Assembly: GCF_000021965.1 (NCBI RefSeq)
Contig: NC_011832.1
Location: forward strand, 1-64,000
Direction of reading: 5' to 3'
DNA: 64,000 nt
Source of the DNA: Methanosphaerula palustris E1-9c
Lineage (GTDB): Archaea > Halobacteriota > Methanomicrobia > Methanomicrobiales > Methanospirillaceae
In this document: positions 1 to 7,019 of the stretch, piece after piece
How the letters are laid out: every line of letters starts with the position of its first letter
Position numbering within the stretch: the first letter of the stretch is position 1
Position numbers and translations under genes: made by a program
The notes under the pieces: model-generated
What the model saw: only the letters and a program-made list of their open reading frames with translations
Databases searched by the model: none
Told to the model about the DNA's origin: nothing

Positions 1-81
1 TTATAGTATTAAATTCATAATTACTCAATGCTCGTATCTCATTTTTAGAGAAGAAGAGAATCTATCTCGTGTTCTCATGTT

Positions 82-99
82 CCATAGGAAATAAAGGGG
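82..99 (+). promoter_or_regulatory. Origin recognition box-like repeat, copy 1
   Basis: Sequence CCATAGGAAATAAAGGGG, followed by a further TGGGGG tract. The TTCCATAGGAA dyad is intact although its centre differs from the other two copies. It points toward cdc6. Confidence 0.7.
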
Positions 100-234
100 T
101 GGGGGTACATTTTTTTGCTTCCAAGTGTTCTGATACCAAATTCAACAGATATTCCTGGGTGTTCTTCCAAATTAATCTAAAAATCCAGAGATCAGGAGAT
201 CATCTTCAGGGAAGATCGTGATCTCAATAATTCT

Positions 235-252
235 CCAGTGGAAAAGAGGGGG
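235..252 (+). promoter_or_regulatory. Origin recognition box-like repeat, copy 2
   Basis: Sequence CCAGTGGAAAAGAGGGGG, close to the archaeal ORB consensus. It is immediately followed by a TATATAAA element at 253-260, so Orc1/Cdc6 bound here would cover the BRE/TATA region of its own promoter. Confidence 0.75.
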
Positions 253-260
253 TATATAAA
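253..260 (+). promoter_or_regulatory. Possible TATA box for cdc6
   Basis: TATATAAA directly abuts the G-string of the second origin box. A start of transcription about 25 bases downstream would leave a leader of roughly 110 bases before the GTG at 400. The element could instead act as part of the unwinding region. Confidence 0.4.
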
Positions 261-314
261 TTCCATAACTCTGATCAGATGAAACGCTCCACTATGATGG
301 AAGTTTGAGATTCT

Positions 315-332
315 CCACTGGAAATGAAGGGG
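315..332 (+). promoter_or_regulatory. Origin recognition box-like repeat, copy 3
   Basis: Sequence CCACTGGAAATGAAGGGG, 80 bases after copy 2 and in the same orientation. One base of the dyad centre is changed relative to copy 2. Confidence 0.75.
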
Positions 333-399
333 TATCGATCGATTATCAGGTGATAAGCGATCATCTTAATAGAAACAGATAGCTAATGTACAGATTCCA

Positions 400-1704
400 G
401 TGAACGAGATGCCTGAAGAAGAATGCGATCAGAACAGATCAATGGGGCTTTTTAAGAAGTATCTGACTGATCGGAATAAAATTTTCAAGAACAGGGAGGT
501 TCTCAGGCATTCGTACCGTCCTCATATCCTGCCTCATCGTATGCCCCAGATCGATGAGATCGCCTCAATTTTGGCCCCCTCCCTTCGCAACGAGACCCCC
601 TCAAACATCCTGATCTATGGAAAAACTGGCACCGGGAAGACTGCAAGTGTCAGATATGTGGGTTCTGAGCTAGAAAAAGCGTCAAGTCAGAATGTGGCTA
701 CCTGTGCTGTGGTCCATATCAACTGCGAAGTAATCGACACCCAGTACCGAGTGCTGGCTCAGATCGCCAAGGATATCGAGAGACCTGACGAAACCCCCTC
801 AGACAAGCTCAGACCCCATATCCCGATGACCGGCTGGCCGACAGACCAGGTTTATATGGAACTGAAGAATCAGCTCGAGGCACGCGGCGGTGTACTGGTG
901 ATCGTCCTCGACGAGATCGACAAGCTGGTCAAGAAGAGCGGGGACGACACCCTCTACAACCTGACCAGGATCAACTCTGATCTCCACAGTTCCCGGGTCT
1001 GTATCATTGGCATCTCTAATGACCTCAGCTTCAAGGATTTTCTGGACCCGCGGGTCCTCTCCTCCCTATCAGAGGAGGAGATCGTCTTTCCCCCGTACAA
1101 TGCTCCGCAGCTCTGCGATATTCTCCAGCAACGTGCAGAGAAGGCGTTTGTCCTTGAGACACTCGATGAAGGGGTGATTCCGCTCTGCGCGGCTCTGGCT
1201 GCCCAGGAACATGGAGACGCACGCCGTGCGCTCGATCTACTTCGGATCTCCGGCGAACTCGCCGAGCGCGAGGAGGCTGAGAAGGTCGCTGAGAGCCATG
1301 TCAAGAGTGCTCAGGCTAAGATCGAGACCGACTCGATGATCGAGTGCATCTCGACCTTGCCGACGCAGTCCAAGGTGGTTCTCTACTCGATGCTCCTCCT
1401 CGAGCAGCTCGGGCATCTGATCTTCACCTCCGGGGAGGTCTGCAGAGTCTACCAGGAACTGGCCTGCCACCTGGAGATTGATGTGCTGACCAATCGGCGG
1501 ATCACTGATCTGATCTCAGAGCTGAACATGCTCGGGGTGATCAACACCCGGGTGGTCTCCCGCGGCAGGTATGGACGGACCAAGGAGATGTGGTTCGATG
1601 CAAACTCGACCAAGATCCAGGAAGTGATCCAGAAGGACCCACGGCTCACAGAACAGGGGCTCGGGCAGATGGATCGCACCTGGCTGAAACAGACATTTAG
1701 GTGA
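400..1704 (+). CDS. cdc6: Orc1/Cdc6 family replication initiator
   Basis: AAA+ ATPase that recognises origin boxes and loads the MCM helicase. The 434-residue product has Walker A GKTGTGKT at residues 74-81, Walker B LDEID at 170-174, a sensor 1 segment (GISND) near 204-208 and a sensor 2 arginine in GDARRALDLLR near 272-282, followed by a C-terminal winged-helix domain from about 310. The length is typical for the family. The GTG at 400 is the longest start; ATG at 409 or 442 (MGLFKKYL) are real alternatives because no clear Shine-Dalgarno site precedes 400. The gene lies directly beside origin-box repeats, which supports its role as the cognate initiator. Confidence 0.96.
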   Translation: MNEMPEEECDQNRSMGLFKKYLTDRNKIFKNREVLRHSYRPHILPHRMPQIDEIASILAPSLRNETPSNILIYGKTGTGKTASVRYVGSELEKASSQNVATCAVVHINCEVIDTQYRVLAQIAKDIERPDETPSDKLRPHIPMTGWPTDQVYMELKNQLEARGGVLVIVLDEIDKLVKKSGDDTLYNLTRINSDLHSSRVCIIGISNDLSFKDFLDPRVLSSLSEEEIVFPPYNAPQLCDILQQRAEKAFVLETLDEGVIPLCAALAAQEHGDARRALDLLRISGELAEREEAEKVAESHVKSAQAKIETDSMIECISTLPTQSKVVLYSMLLLEQLGHLIFTSGEVCRVYQELACHLEIDVLTNRRITDLISELNMLGVINTRVVSRGRYGRTKEMWFDANSTKIQEVIQKDPRLTEQGLGQMDRTWLKQTFR

Positions 1705-1709
1705 TTATC

Positions 1710-2201
1710 ATGGATCAGACAGACCGTGACCTCCTCCATCTGCTGGAGGAGGACAGCAGGATAGCAGTGGAAGAACTCGCAACGATGCTTGAGACGACGG
1801 CAGAGGAGGTCGCAGCCCGGATGGCGACCCTCGAAGAGGCTGGTGTGATCAGAAAGTACTCTGCGGTGATCGACTGGGAAAGGGCAGGTAACGGCGAGGT
1901 CTCTGCGATCATCGAGCTGAAGGTCAGCCCTGAGCGGGACTTCGGGTACGACCGGCTCGCCGAGCGGATCTCACGGTTCAAGCAGGTCCGGTCGATGCGG
2001 CTGATTACTGGCGCTTATGATCTGCAACTCCAGGTGACCGGCAGAAACATGCAGGAGGTGGCCCGGTTCGTCTCTGAAAGGATCGCGACGATGGAACAGA
2101 TCCGGGAGACGGCGACGCATATCGTTATGAAGTCGTACAAGGAGAACGGCACGGTCCTCTTCACCCGTGAGACTGACGAACGGATCCCGTTCTCATTCTG
2201 A
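1710..2201 (+). CDS. Lrp/AsnC family transcriptional regulator
   Basis: Predicted DNA-binding feast/famine regulator. Residues 1-60 form the helix-turn-helix (beginning DQTDRDLLHLLEEDSR) and the rest an RAM-like effector and oligomerisation domain with a ferredoxin-like fold. The ATG at 1710 is preferred because AGGTGAT at 1698-1704 makes a well placed ribosome binding site that overlaps the cdc6 stop. The following gene, 10 bases away, encodes an aminotransferase, so the regulator probably senses or controls amino acid levels in connection with it. Effector unknown. Confidence 0.9.
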   Translation: MDQTDRDLLHLLEEDSRIAVEELATMLETTAEEVAARMATLEEAGVIRKYSAVIDWERAGNGEVSAIIELKVSPERDFGYDRLAERISRFKQVRSMRLITGAYDLQLQVTGRNMQEVARFVSERIATMEQIRETATHIVMKSYKENGTVLFTRETDERIPFSF

Positions 2202-2210
2202 GGCACCTGT

Positions 2211-3377
2211 ATGAAGGATCGGATATCTGAACGGGCCCGGGTGATCCCACCGTCAGGGATCAGGAAGTTCTTTGATATCGTCCAGACGATGGACGAAGTG
2301 ATCTCACTCGGTGTCGGCGAGCCGGACTTTGTGACCCCCTGGAACATTTGTGAGGCCGCGATCTACTCGATCGAGCAGGGGAAGACCTCGTACACCTCGA
2401 ACCGGGGGCTTCAGAACCTCCGCGAGGCCCTTGCGGCACGGATGGAGCGGGTATATGCCCTCCAGTACCACCCTGACCGGGAGATGATTATCACCACCGG
2501 CGTGAGCGAAGGGGTTGATATCGCGGTCCGCGCGATCGTCGACCCGGGTGACGAGGTGTTGATTGCAGAGCCGAGCTATGTTTCGTACGCTCCCACAGTG
2601 ACCCTGACCGGTGGGGTTCCGATATCAGTGGAGTGTCGAGAGGCAGATCGGTTCAAGCTGAACCCCGATACCCTCGCCGAAGCGATAACACCGAAGTCCA
2701 AGGCCCTGATCATCAACTTCCCGACCAACCCGACCGGAGCCGTGATGACCAGGTCCGACTACCGGGAGATTGCCGATCTGATCACCGACCATGACCTTAT
2801 CCTGATCAGCGACGAGGTCTATGCCGAGCTGACCTATGAAGGGACGCATGTCCCTGCGGCCACGGTCGGTGACCTCTGGGAGCGGACGATCACGCTGAAC
2901 GGTTTCTCCAAGGCCTACGCGATGACTGGCTGGCGGCTCGGGTACCTCTGCGCTCCAGAAGATCTCTGCGATGCAGCCTTGAAGATCCACCAGTATGTGA
3001 TGCTCTGTGCTCCGATTATGGCCCAGATGGCGGCGAATGAGGCTATTCGATCTGCAGAGGAGGAGAAGGACGCGATGATCAAAGAGTACCGGCAGCGGCG
3101 GAACCTCTTCGTCGAGGGGTTGAATCATATCGGCCTCCACTGCCATCTGCCGGAGGGTGCGTTCTATGCGTTCCCGTCTATTGCCTCCACCGGCCTTTCG
3201 GACGAGGACTTCGCCGAGCAGTTGCTGCATGAGCAGCATGTGGCGGTCGTCCCGGGATCGGTCTTCGGGGCTGGCGGAGTTAACCATATCCGCTGCGCCT
3301 ATGCGGTCTCACGGCCGGACCTGACCGAGGCGGTCAGACGGATCGGTCTCTTCATCGCTGACCACCAGCGGGCTTGA
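2211..3377 (+). CDS. Class I/II PLP-dependent aminotransferase (AspB-like)
   Basis: Fold-type I aminotransferase of 388 residues. The PLP lysine is K234 in NGFSKAYAMTGWRLGY, the cofactor Asp/Tyr lie in ISDEVYAEL (about 199-207), and NFPTNPTG (169-176) contains the substrate-carboxylate-proximal Asn. It is probably an aspartate or aromatic amino acid aminotransferase acting in the cytosol; the exact substrate cannot be read from the sequence. Translation is likely coupled to the preceding Lrp-type regulator, 10 bases upstream. A second, clearly different aminotransferase (DapL-like) is encoded at 35199. Confidence 0.9.
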   Translation: MKDRISERARVIPPSGIRKFFDIVQTMDEVISLGVGEPDFVTPWNICEAAIYSIEQGKTSYTSNRGLQNLREALAARMERVYALQYHPDREMIITTGVSEGVDIAVRAIVDPGDEVLIAEPSYVSYAPTVTLTGGVPISVECREADRFKLNPDTLAEAITPKSKALIINFPTNPTGAVMTRSDYREIADLITDHDLILISDEVYAELTYEGTHVPAATVGDLWERTITLNGFSKAYAMTGWRLGYLCAPEDLCDAALKIHQYVMLCAPIMAQMAANEAIRSAEEEKDAMIKEYRQRRNLFVEGLNHIGLHCHLPEGAFYAFPSIASTGLSDEDFAEQLLHEQHVAVVPGSVFGAGGVNHIRCAYAVSRPDLTEAVRRIGLFIADHQRA

Positions 3378-3461
3378 TCGACCTTCACTTTTTCACTCAT
3401 TCTGCCGGTCTCTTCTGCCGGGCAGTGTTTCATATCCCCTGACTCCCTTAGTGGCAACAGG

Positions 3462-4652
3462 ATGGTGCCGACACCAGATCTGCAGAACGATCGGTACAGG
3501 GTGATCGTGGTCCCCTTGGCTGCTCCCCTCTCACCGGAGGGTTCAGCCCTGATAGGAAGGATCGGTGCAGGGTTCAGCCCTCAGGATCTGCTCCTCTCCC
3601 TGACTGATACCTCCCTGACATGTCACCTGCATGCCCTCTCCCCCAATCTTCTCCGCGATCGGATCCAGATGATCAGTGCCGCATCCCCGCGACCAGGGTC
3701 TCTCGCCGGCGCCGTAGCGGTGCTCGGAGGGCTGGCCGATGCCGTGGATCGTCAGACCAGCTACACGATCCATGATGGAAAACGAGTCTATGCCGGCTTT
3801 ACGGCCGAACGGAAGGTTATCGGGCGGAGCGAGAAGGTACAGCGGCGGGGGGGTTGTTATTATGCCGGGGACCACCAGTTCAGCAGGGAGGAGAACCGCC
3901 TCTCTGGTGTTCCAGTGGACTCGATCGTCTGCGGGGACAGCGAGGAGGTGCTCTCCCGCCTGCCTGACAACTGCGTGGACCTGGTGCTCACCTCGCCGCC
4001 GTACAACTTCGGTCTCTCATACCACGAAGGAGATGACGGGCGGCACTGGGATGCCTACTTCAGCAAACTCTTCTCGATCCTCGACCAGTGCGTCCGGGTA
4101 CTGAAGTTTGGCGGCCGATGTCTGGTCAACATCCAGCCGCTCTTCTCCGACAACATCCCGACCCATCACCTGATCTCGCAGCATCTGCTGTTGCGGCGGA
4201 TGATCTGGAAGGGGGAGATCCTCTGGGAGAAGAACAACTATAACTGCAAGTACACGGCCTGGGGCTCCTGGAAGAGTCCGTCGGCCCCGTACCTGAAGTA
4301 CACCTGGGAGTTCATCGAGGTCTTCTCGAAAGGGGACCTCAAAAAGACCGGTCCCAAGGAGGGGATCGATATCACAGCCGATGAGTTCAAGGCCTGGGTG
4401 GTGGCCAGGTGGTCGATTGGGCCTGAACGGCAGATGAAGCGGTATAACCACCCGGCTATGTTCCCTGAGGAGCTGGTTGAACGGGCCCTGAAGCTCTTCT
4501 CCTATCAGGGTGATCTGGTCCTCGATCCGTTTAACGGGGTCGGCACCACCACGCTGGTCGCCCGGCGGCTGCAGCGCAGGTTCATCGGGGTCGATCTCTC
4601 TCCGGAGTACTGTGCGACCGCCAGGGAACGGTTATCTAACCGGGGAACCTGA
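3462..4652 (+). CDS. Orphan DNA methyltransferase, N4-cytosine/N6-adenine type
   Basis: Predicted SAM-dependent DNA methylase. The catalytic motif TSPPYN lies near residue 178 and the SAM-binding motif DPFNGVGTT near 350, so the catalytic motif precedes the SAM motif as in beta-class enzymes. The first ~145 residues, including a VDRQTSYTIHDGKRVYAGFT segment, match no family I recognise. No restriction endonuclease gene adjoins it, so it looks like a solitary methylase. The 3' end overlaps the convergent SAM methyltransferase gene by 21 bases. Start at ATG 3462 is the first in-frame start after the aminotransferase. Confidence 0.85.
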   Translation: MVPTPDLQNDRYRVIVVPLAAPLSPEGSALIGRIGAGFSPQDLLLSLTDTSLTCHLHALSPNLLRDRIQMISAASPRPGSLAGAVAVLGGLADAVDRQTSYTIHDGKRVYAGFTAERKVIGRSEKVQRRGGCYYAGDHQFSREENRLSGVPVDSIVCGDSEEVLSRLPDNCVDLVLTSPPYNFGLSYHEGDDGRHWDAYFSKLFSILDQCVRVLKFGGRCLVNIQPLFSDNIPTHHLISQHLLLRRMIWKGEILWEKNNYNCKYTAWGSWKSPSAPYLKYTWEFIEVFSKGDLKKTGPKEGIDITADEFKAWVVARWSIGPERQMKRYNHPAMFPEELVERALKLFSYQGDLVLDPFNGVGTTTLVARRLQRRFIGVDLSPEYCATARERLSNRGT

Positions 4653-5513
4653 CCGTTTCTGATCTGTCCTCCAGGAGATCCTGGCATAGGTCGAGGGACT
4701 CGTGAACAGAACCCCGTCGGGGATCACCACCCTGGTCAGGTCTAGGTGGGTTCTCAGCACCCCCTCCTGCCGCTGGTCGGTGATGCTGAATCTGGGTGCG
4801 AAGAACTGGTACGCCTCCTCCATGTCTCTGAATCGGTAGGTCTTGTCAGCGGGGAACATCCGGATGTCGGCGTAGATCCCGTGCTGGTAGAGGAGATTGA
4901 AGACGATGTCGGCCTTGGGACCCGGGGAGAAGTGGGCATGGTGGAGTTCAGGCCAGAGGGTCAGGTACTGCTGCTCCCAGAAGGAGTTGTCCACGAACCA
5001 GTACAGCGCCACGAGCCCGTCGGTGACCTGGTTCATCTTAGAAATGGCCGCCCAGAGGTCGATCATCACCAGCGAGAACGAGACGATCACCAGGTCGTAG
5101 GGGGGGGCGAGATCCTCTGTTGAATTGACATCCTCCCAGCGCTTCTGGATGCAGGTGATGTTGTCGATCCCCTCGCTCTGGATATGTTCCTTCAGCACCT
5201 CGACCATCCCGCCGGCCGGTTCAACGGTGGTCACCGACCTGACCAGTGGTGAGAGTGGCAGGGCCAACGTGCCGGGGCCGGCCCCGATATCGAGCACCCG
5301 TTCCTTCCTGTTCGGATGGAGGTCCCGGATCGTCTGCTGCACCCGGGCGGAGTACTGCTCGCGGGAATTCAGATCGTACCTGGCTGCATTCTTCTTCTCT
5401 CCCCAGAGATGGACGGAGTCATGGTAGGATGGGGTGGCATCATACCGTTGCTGAGATCTCTGCCAGACCTGGTTCCAGTCCGGTTGTTCAAAGTTCGATC
5501 GATCGCTCTGCAT
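4632..5513 (-). CDS. Class I SAM-dependent methyltransferase
   Basis: A 293-residue Rossmann-fold methyltransferase. Motif I is VLDIGAGPGTLALPL (about 74-88), followed by the acidic strand end TTVEPAGGM. The substrate is not evident; the fold resembles small-molecule methylases. The start codon is about 30 bases from an AT-rich TATA-like element (5541-5551 on the opposite strand) and has no Shine-Dalgarno site, consistent with a leaderless or very short-leader mRNA. It converges on and overlaps the DNA methylase gene. Confidence 0.8.
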   Translation of the reverse strand: MQSDRSNFEQPDWNQVWQRSQQRYDATPSYHDSVHLWGEKKNAARYDLNSREQYSARVQQTIRDLHPNRKERVLDIGAGPGTLALPLSPLVRSVTTVEPAGGMVEVLKEHIQSEGIDNITCIQKRWEDVNSTEDLAPPYDLVIVSFSLVMIDLWAAISKMNQVTDGLVALYWFVDNSFWEQQYLTLWPELHHAHFSPGPKADIVFNLLYQHGIYADIRMFPADKTYRFRDMEEAYQFFAPRFSITDQRQEGVLRTHLDLTRVVIPDGVLFTSPSTYARISWRTDQKRSGSPVR

Positions 5514-5571
5514 CAGGGAATGCTATCTGGTCCTTCTCTTTTTTAATAATGGGGGTGGAGGGCCGAATATG

Positions 5572-5582
5572 TTTATATATTA
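5572..5582 (+). promoter_or_regulatory. TATA box for the ytfJ-like gene
   Basis: TTTATATATTA lies 34 bases before the ATG at 5616. The expected start of transcription near 5600 leaves a short leader containing GAGGT at 5603-5607. Confidence 0.7.
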
Positions 5583-5615
5583 TCTCCGGTTAATACAGAC
5601 GCGAGGTACAACGAT

Positions 5616-6044
5616 ATGGCAGGTGAAGAATTTCTAAAGACAACGGTCGATGAGCTCGAGAAGCTCGTCTCCACCAAGAACATCATCGGCGACGCGATTC
5701 CGATGGGCGAACGGATTGTGATTCCGGTTGCAAGCTATGGGTTCGCGTTCGGCGGCGGGTACGCCAAGGGGAACGATACGATGAAGGGCGAAGGGGGTGG
5801 GTCCGGAGCAGGGGCCGGGATCACCCCGATTGCTGTGATCATCATCGACTCCACTGTGAAGGGACGTGACGGGATCCAGGTGCACATGCTCAATAAGAAG
5901 ACTGAGATCTCTGAATTGATCAGCACCATTTCGACATCGCTCGTTCCGCAGATCATCGAAGCGGTCAAGAGTAAAATGGATAAGAAGGAGAAGAAAGAGA
6001 GCGCTGAGAATACAGAGAACGAACCCGAGACCGGATCTGCCTGA
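5616..6044 (+). CDS. YtfJ/GerW family protein
   Basis: A 142-residue protein matching the Spore_YtfJ family: an N-terminal helix, a VIPVASYGFAFGGGYA core, a glycine-rich loop (GEGGGSGAGAGITPIAVII) and a charged C-terminal tail. In Bacillus the homologue is a spore protein needed for germination with spore lytic enzymes; its biochemical role is not established. Methanogens of this group do not sporulate, so the function here must differ. It is followed 29 bases later by a DUF2953 membrane protein, the same partner as in Bacillus (ytfI-ytfJ). Confidence 0.85.
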   Translation: MAGEEFLKTTVDELEKLVSTKNIIGDAIPMGERIVIPVASYGFAFGGGYAKGNDTMKGEGGGSGAGAGITPIAVIIIDSTVKGRDGIQVHMLNKKTEISELISTISTSLVPQIIEAVKSKMDKKEKKESAENTENEPETGSA

Positions 6045-6073
6045 TCCCTCTCATCTTTTTGACCCCTTCGGCC

Positions 6074-6778
6074 ATGCCCATCCTCTTGACGATTCTGCTG
6101 ATTCTGCTGCTACTCATTGTTCTGGCAGTCCTCTACCTGCTGCTGGTCCCGATCGATCTCCAGGTCACCGGGACGCTGGACCCTGAGGGGATGACCGCAG
6201 CAGGCGGTCTCACCTGGGGGGTAGCCGGGCTTGTGGCCGAGCACCGACAGGGAGATCTCAAGACGGGTGTCTCGCTCTTCGGCCACCGGTTCTGGTTTTC
6301 GATGGAGCGGGGTCGGCAGAAGCCCGAAGGGTCGGTTAGGTCGAAAGAACCGGAAAAACCGATTGCATCGGCCGGGGAGAGCGAAGAGCACCAAGAGAAG
6401 AAGCAAGGGTCGTCCGGGCCGGGCGCCGGCGAGGTGATTGGCATGGTAGAAGAGGTCTGGCCTCGGATTACCGATCTGCTCGGGTCGACGTTCAGGGCAC
6501 TGGAGATCAGGTCGATCAGCATCGATATGACCTTTGGCCTCTCCGACGCCGCAAAGACCGGGGAGGTATTCGGGTACCTGATGGCGATTCGGGGAATGCT
6601 GACCCCGGTCCCCTGGTTCTCGATGGGGGTGACTCCGGTCTTTGATACGATTACCCTCGTCGGTACCGGCTCCGGCACGCTCAGGTTGAACCATCCGGGG
6701 ACGCTACTCGTCCCGGCCGCCCGGTTGCTGCTCAGCAGACCGGTTTGGCGGATGATCCGGACGAGGGGTACATCATGA
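6074..6778 (+). CDS. DUF2953 (YtfI-like) membrane-anchored protein
   Basis: The product starts with one strong hydrophobic segment (about residues 4-27: long Leu/Ile stretch) followed by a soluble, beta-rich region (residues 28-80), a charged low-complexity linker (about 85-120) and a C-terminal domain. This matches the DUF2953 pattern. It is the usual neighbour of YtfJ. ATG 6074 is chosen over an in-frame TTG at 6059. The next small gene overlaps its stop codon, so the three genes form one operon. Molecular role unknown. Confidence 0.7.
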   Translation: MPILLTILLILLLLIVLAVLYLLLVPIDLQVTGTLDPEGMTAAGGLTWGVAGLVAEHRQGDLKTGVSLFGHRFWFSMERGRQKPEGSVRSKEPEKPIASAGESEEHQEKKQGSSGPGAGEVIGMVEEVWPRITDLLGSTFRALEIRSISIDMTFGLSDAAKTGEVFGYLMAIRGMLTPVPWFSMGVTPVFDTITLVGTGSGTLRLNHPGTLLVPAARLLLSRPVWRMIRTRGTS

Positions 6779-7011
6779 AGCACGAGACCACCTATCAGGC
6801 GGGCGGGATGGTGCAGGTCGGCGACCGACAGATCGTGCCGATAGAAAAGGTGAGTGTGCTGAGGATAACCGGGGTGCTCTCTATTCAGAAGACAGGGGTC
6901 GGGCTGTTGATCACCGAGGGGGAGGAGCAGTACCTGTTCCCCTTTTTTGAGGAGATCACCCCCTCCTGGGTAGAGGAGCACCTCCCTGGGGTGCTCAGGT
7001 CTCCTCTCTGA
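6775..7011 (+). CDS. Small protein in the ytfJ operon, unknown function
   Basis: A 78-residue protein (MKHETTYQAGGMVQVGDRQI...) whose ATG overlaps the stop of the DUF2953 gene (ATGA), so translation is coupled. It is probably a compact beta-strand-rich soluble protein; I recognise no family. The pattern GGMVQVGDRQIVPIEKV near the start resembles the strand-turn-strand of the YtfJ core, but this is only a visual impression. Confidence 0.6.
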   Translation: MKHETTYQAGGMVQVGDRQIVPIEKVSVLRITGVLSIQKTGVGLLITEGEEQYLFPFFEEITPSWVEEHLPGVLRSPL

Positions 7012-7019
7012 CCTCTCTT

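Larger units (their letters stand above)
1..399. other. Putative replication origin region upstream of orc1/cdc6
   Basis: This gene-free stretch is AT-rich at its left edge and carries three copies of an 18-base G-tailed repeat (82-99, 235-252, 315-332), all in the same orientation. The copies have a CCA-TGG type dyad followed by GAAA and a run of G, which is the form of archaeal origin recognition boxes bound by Orc1/Cdc6. In many archaea the origin lies directly beside the orc1/cdc6 gene, as here. AT-rich patches at 1-60 and 160-185 could serve as unwinding elements. The origin may continue to the left of the window. Origin activity itself is inferred. Confidence 0.8.
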
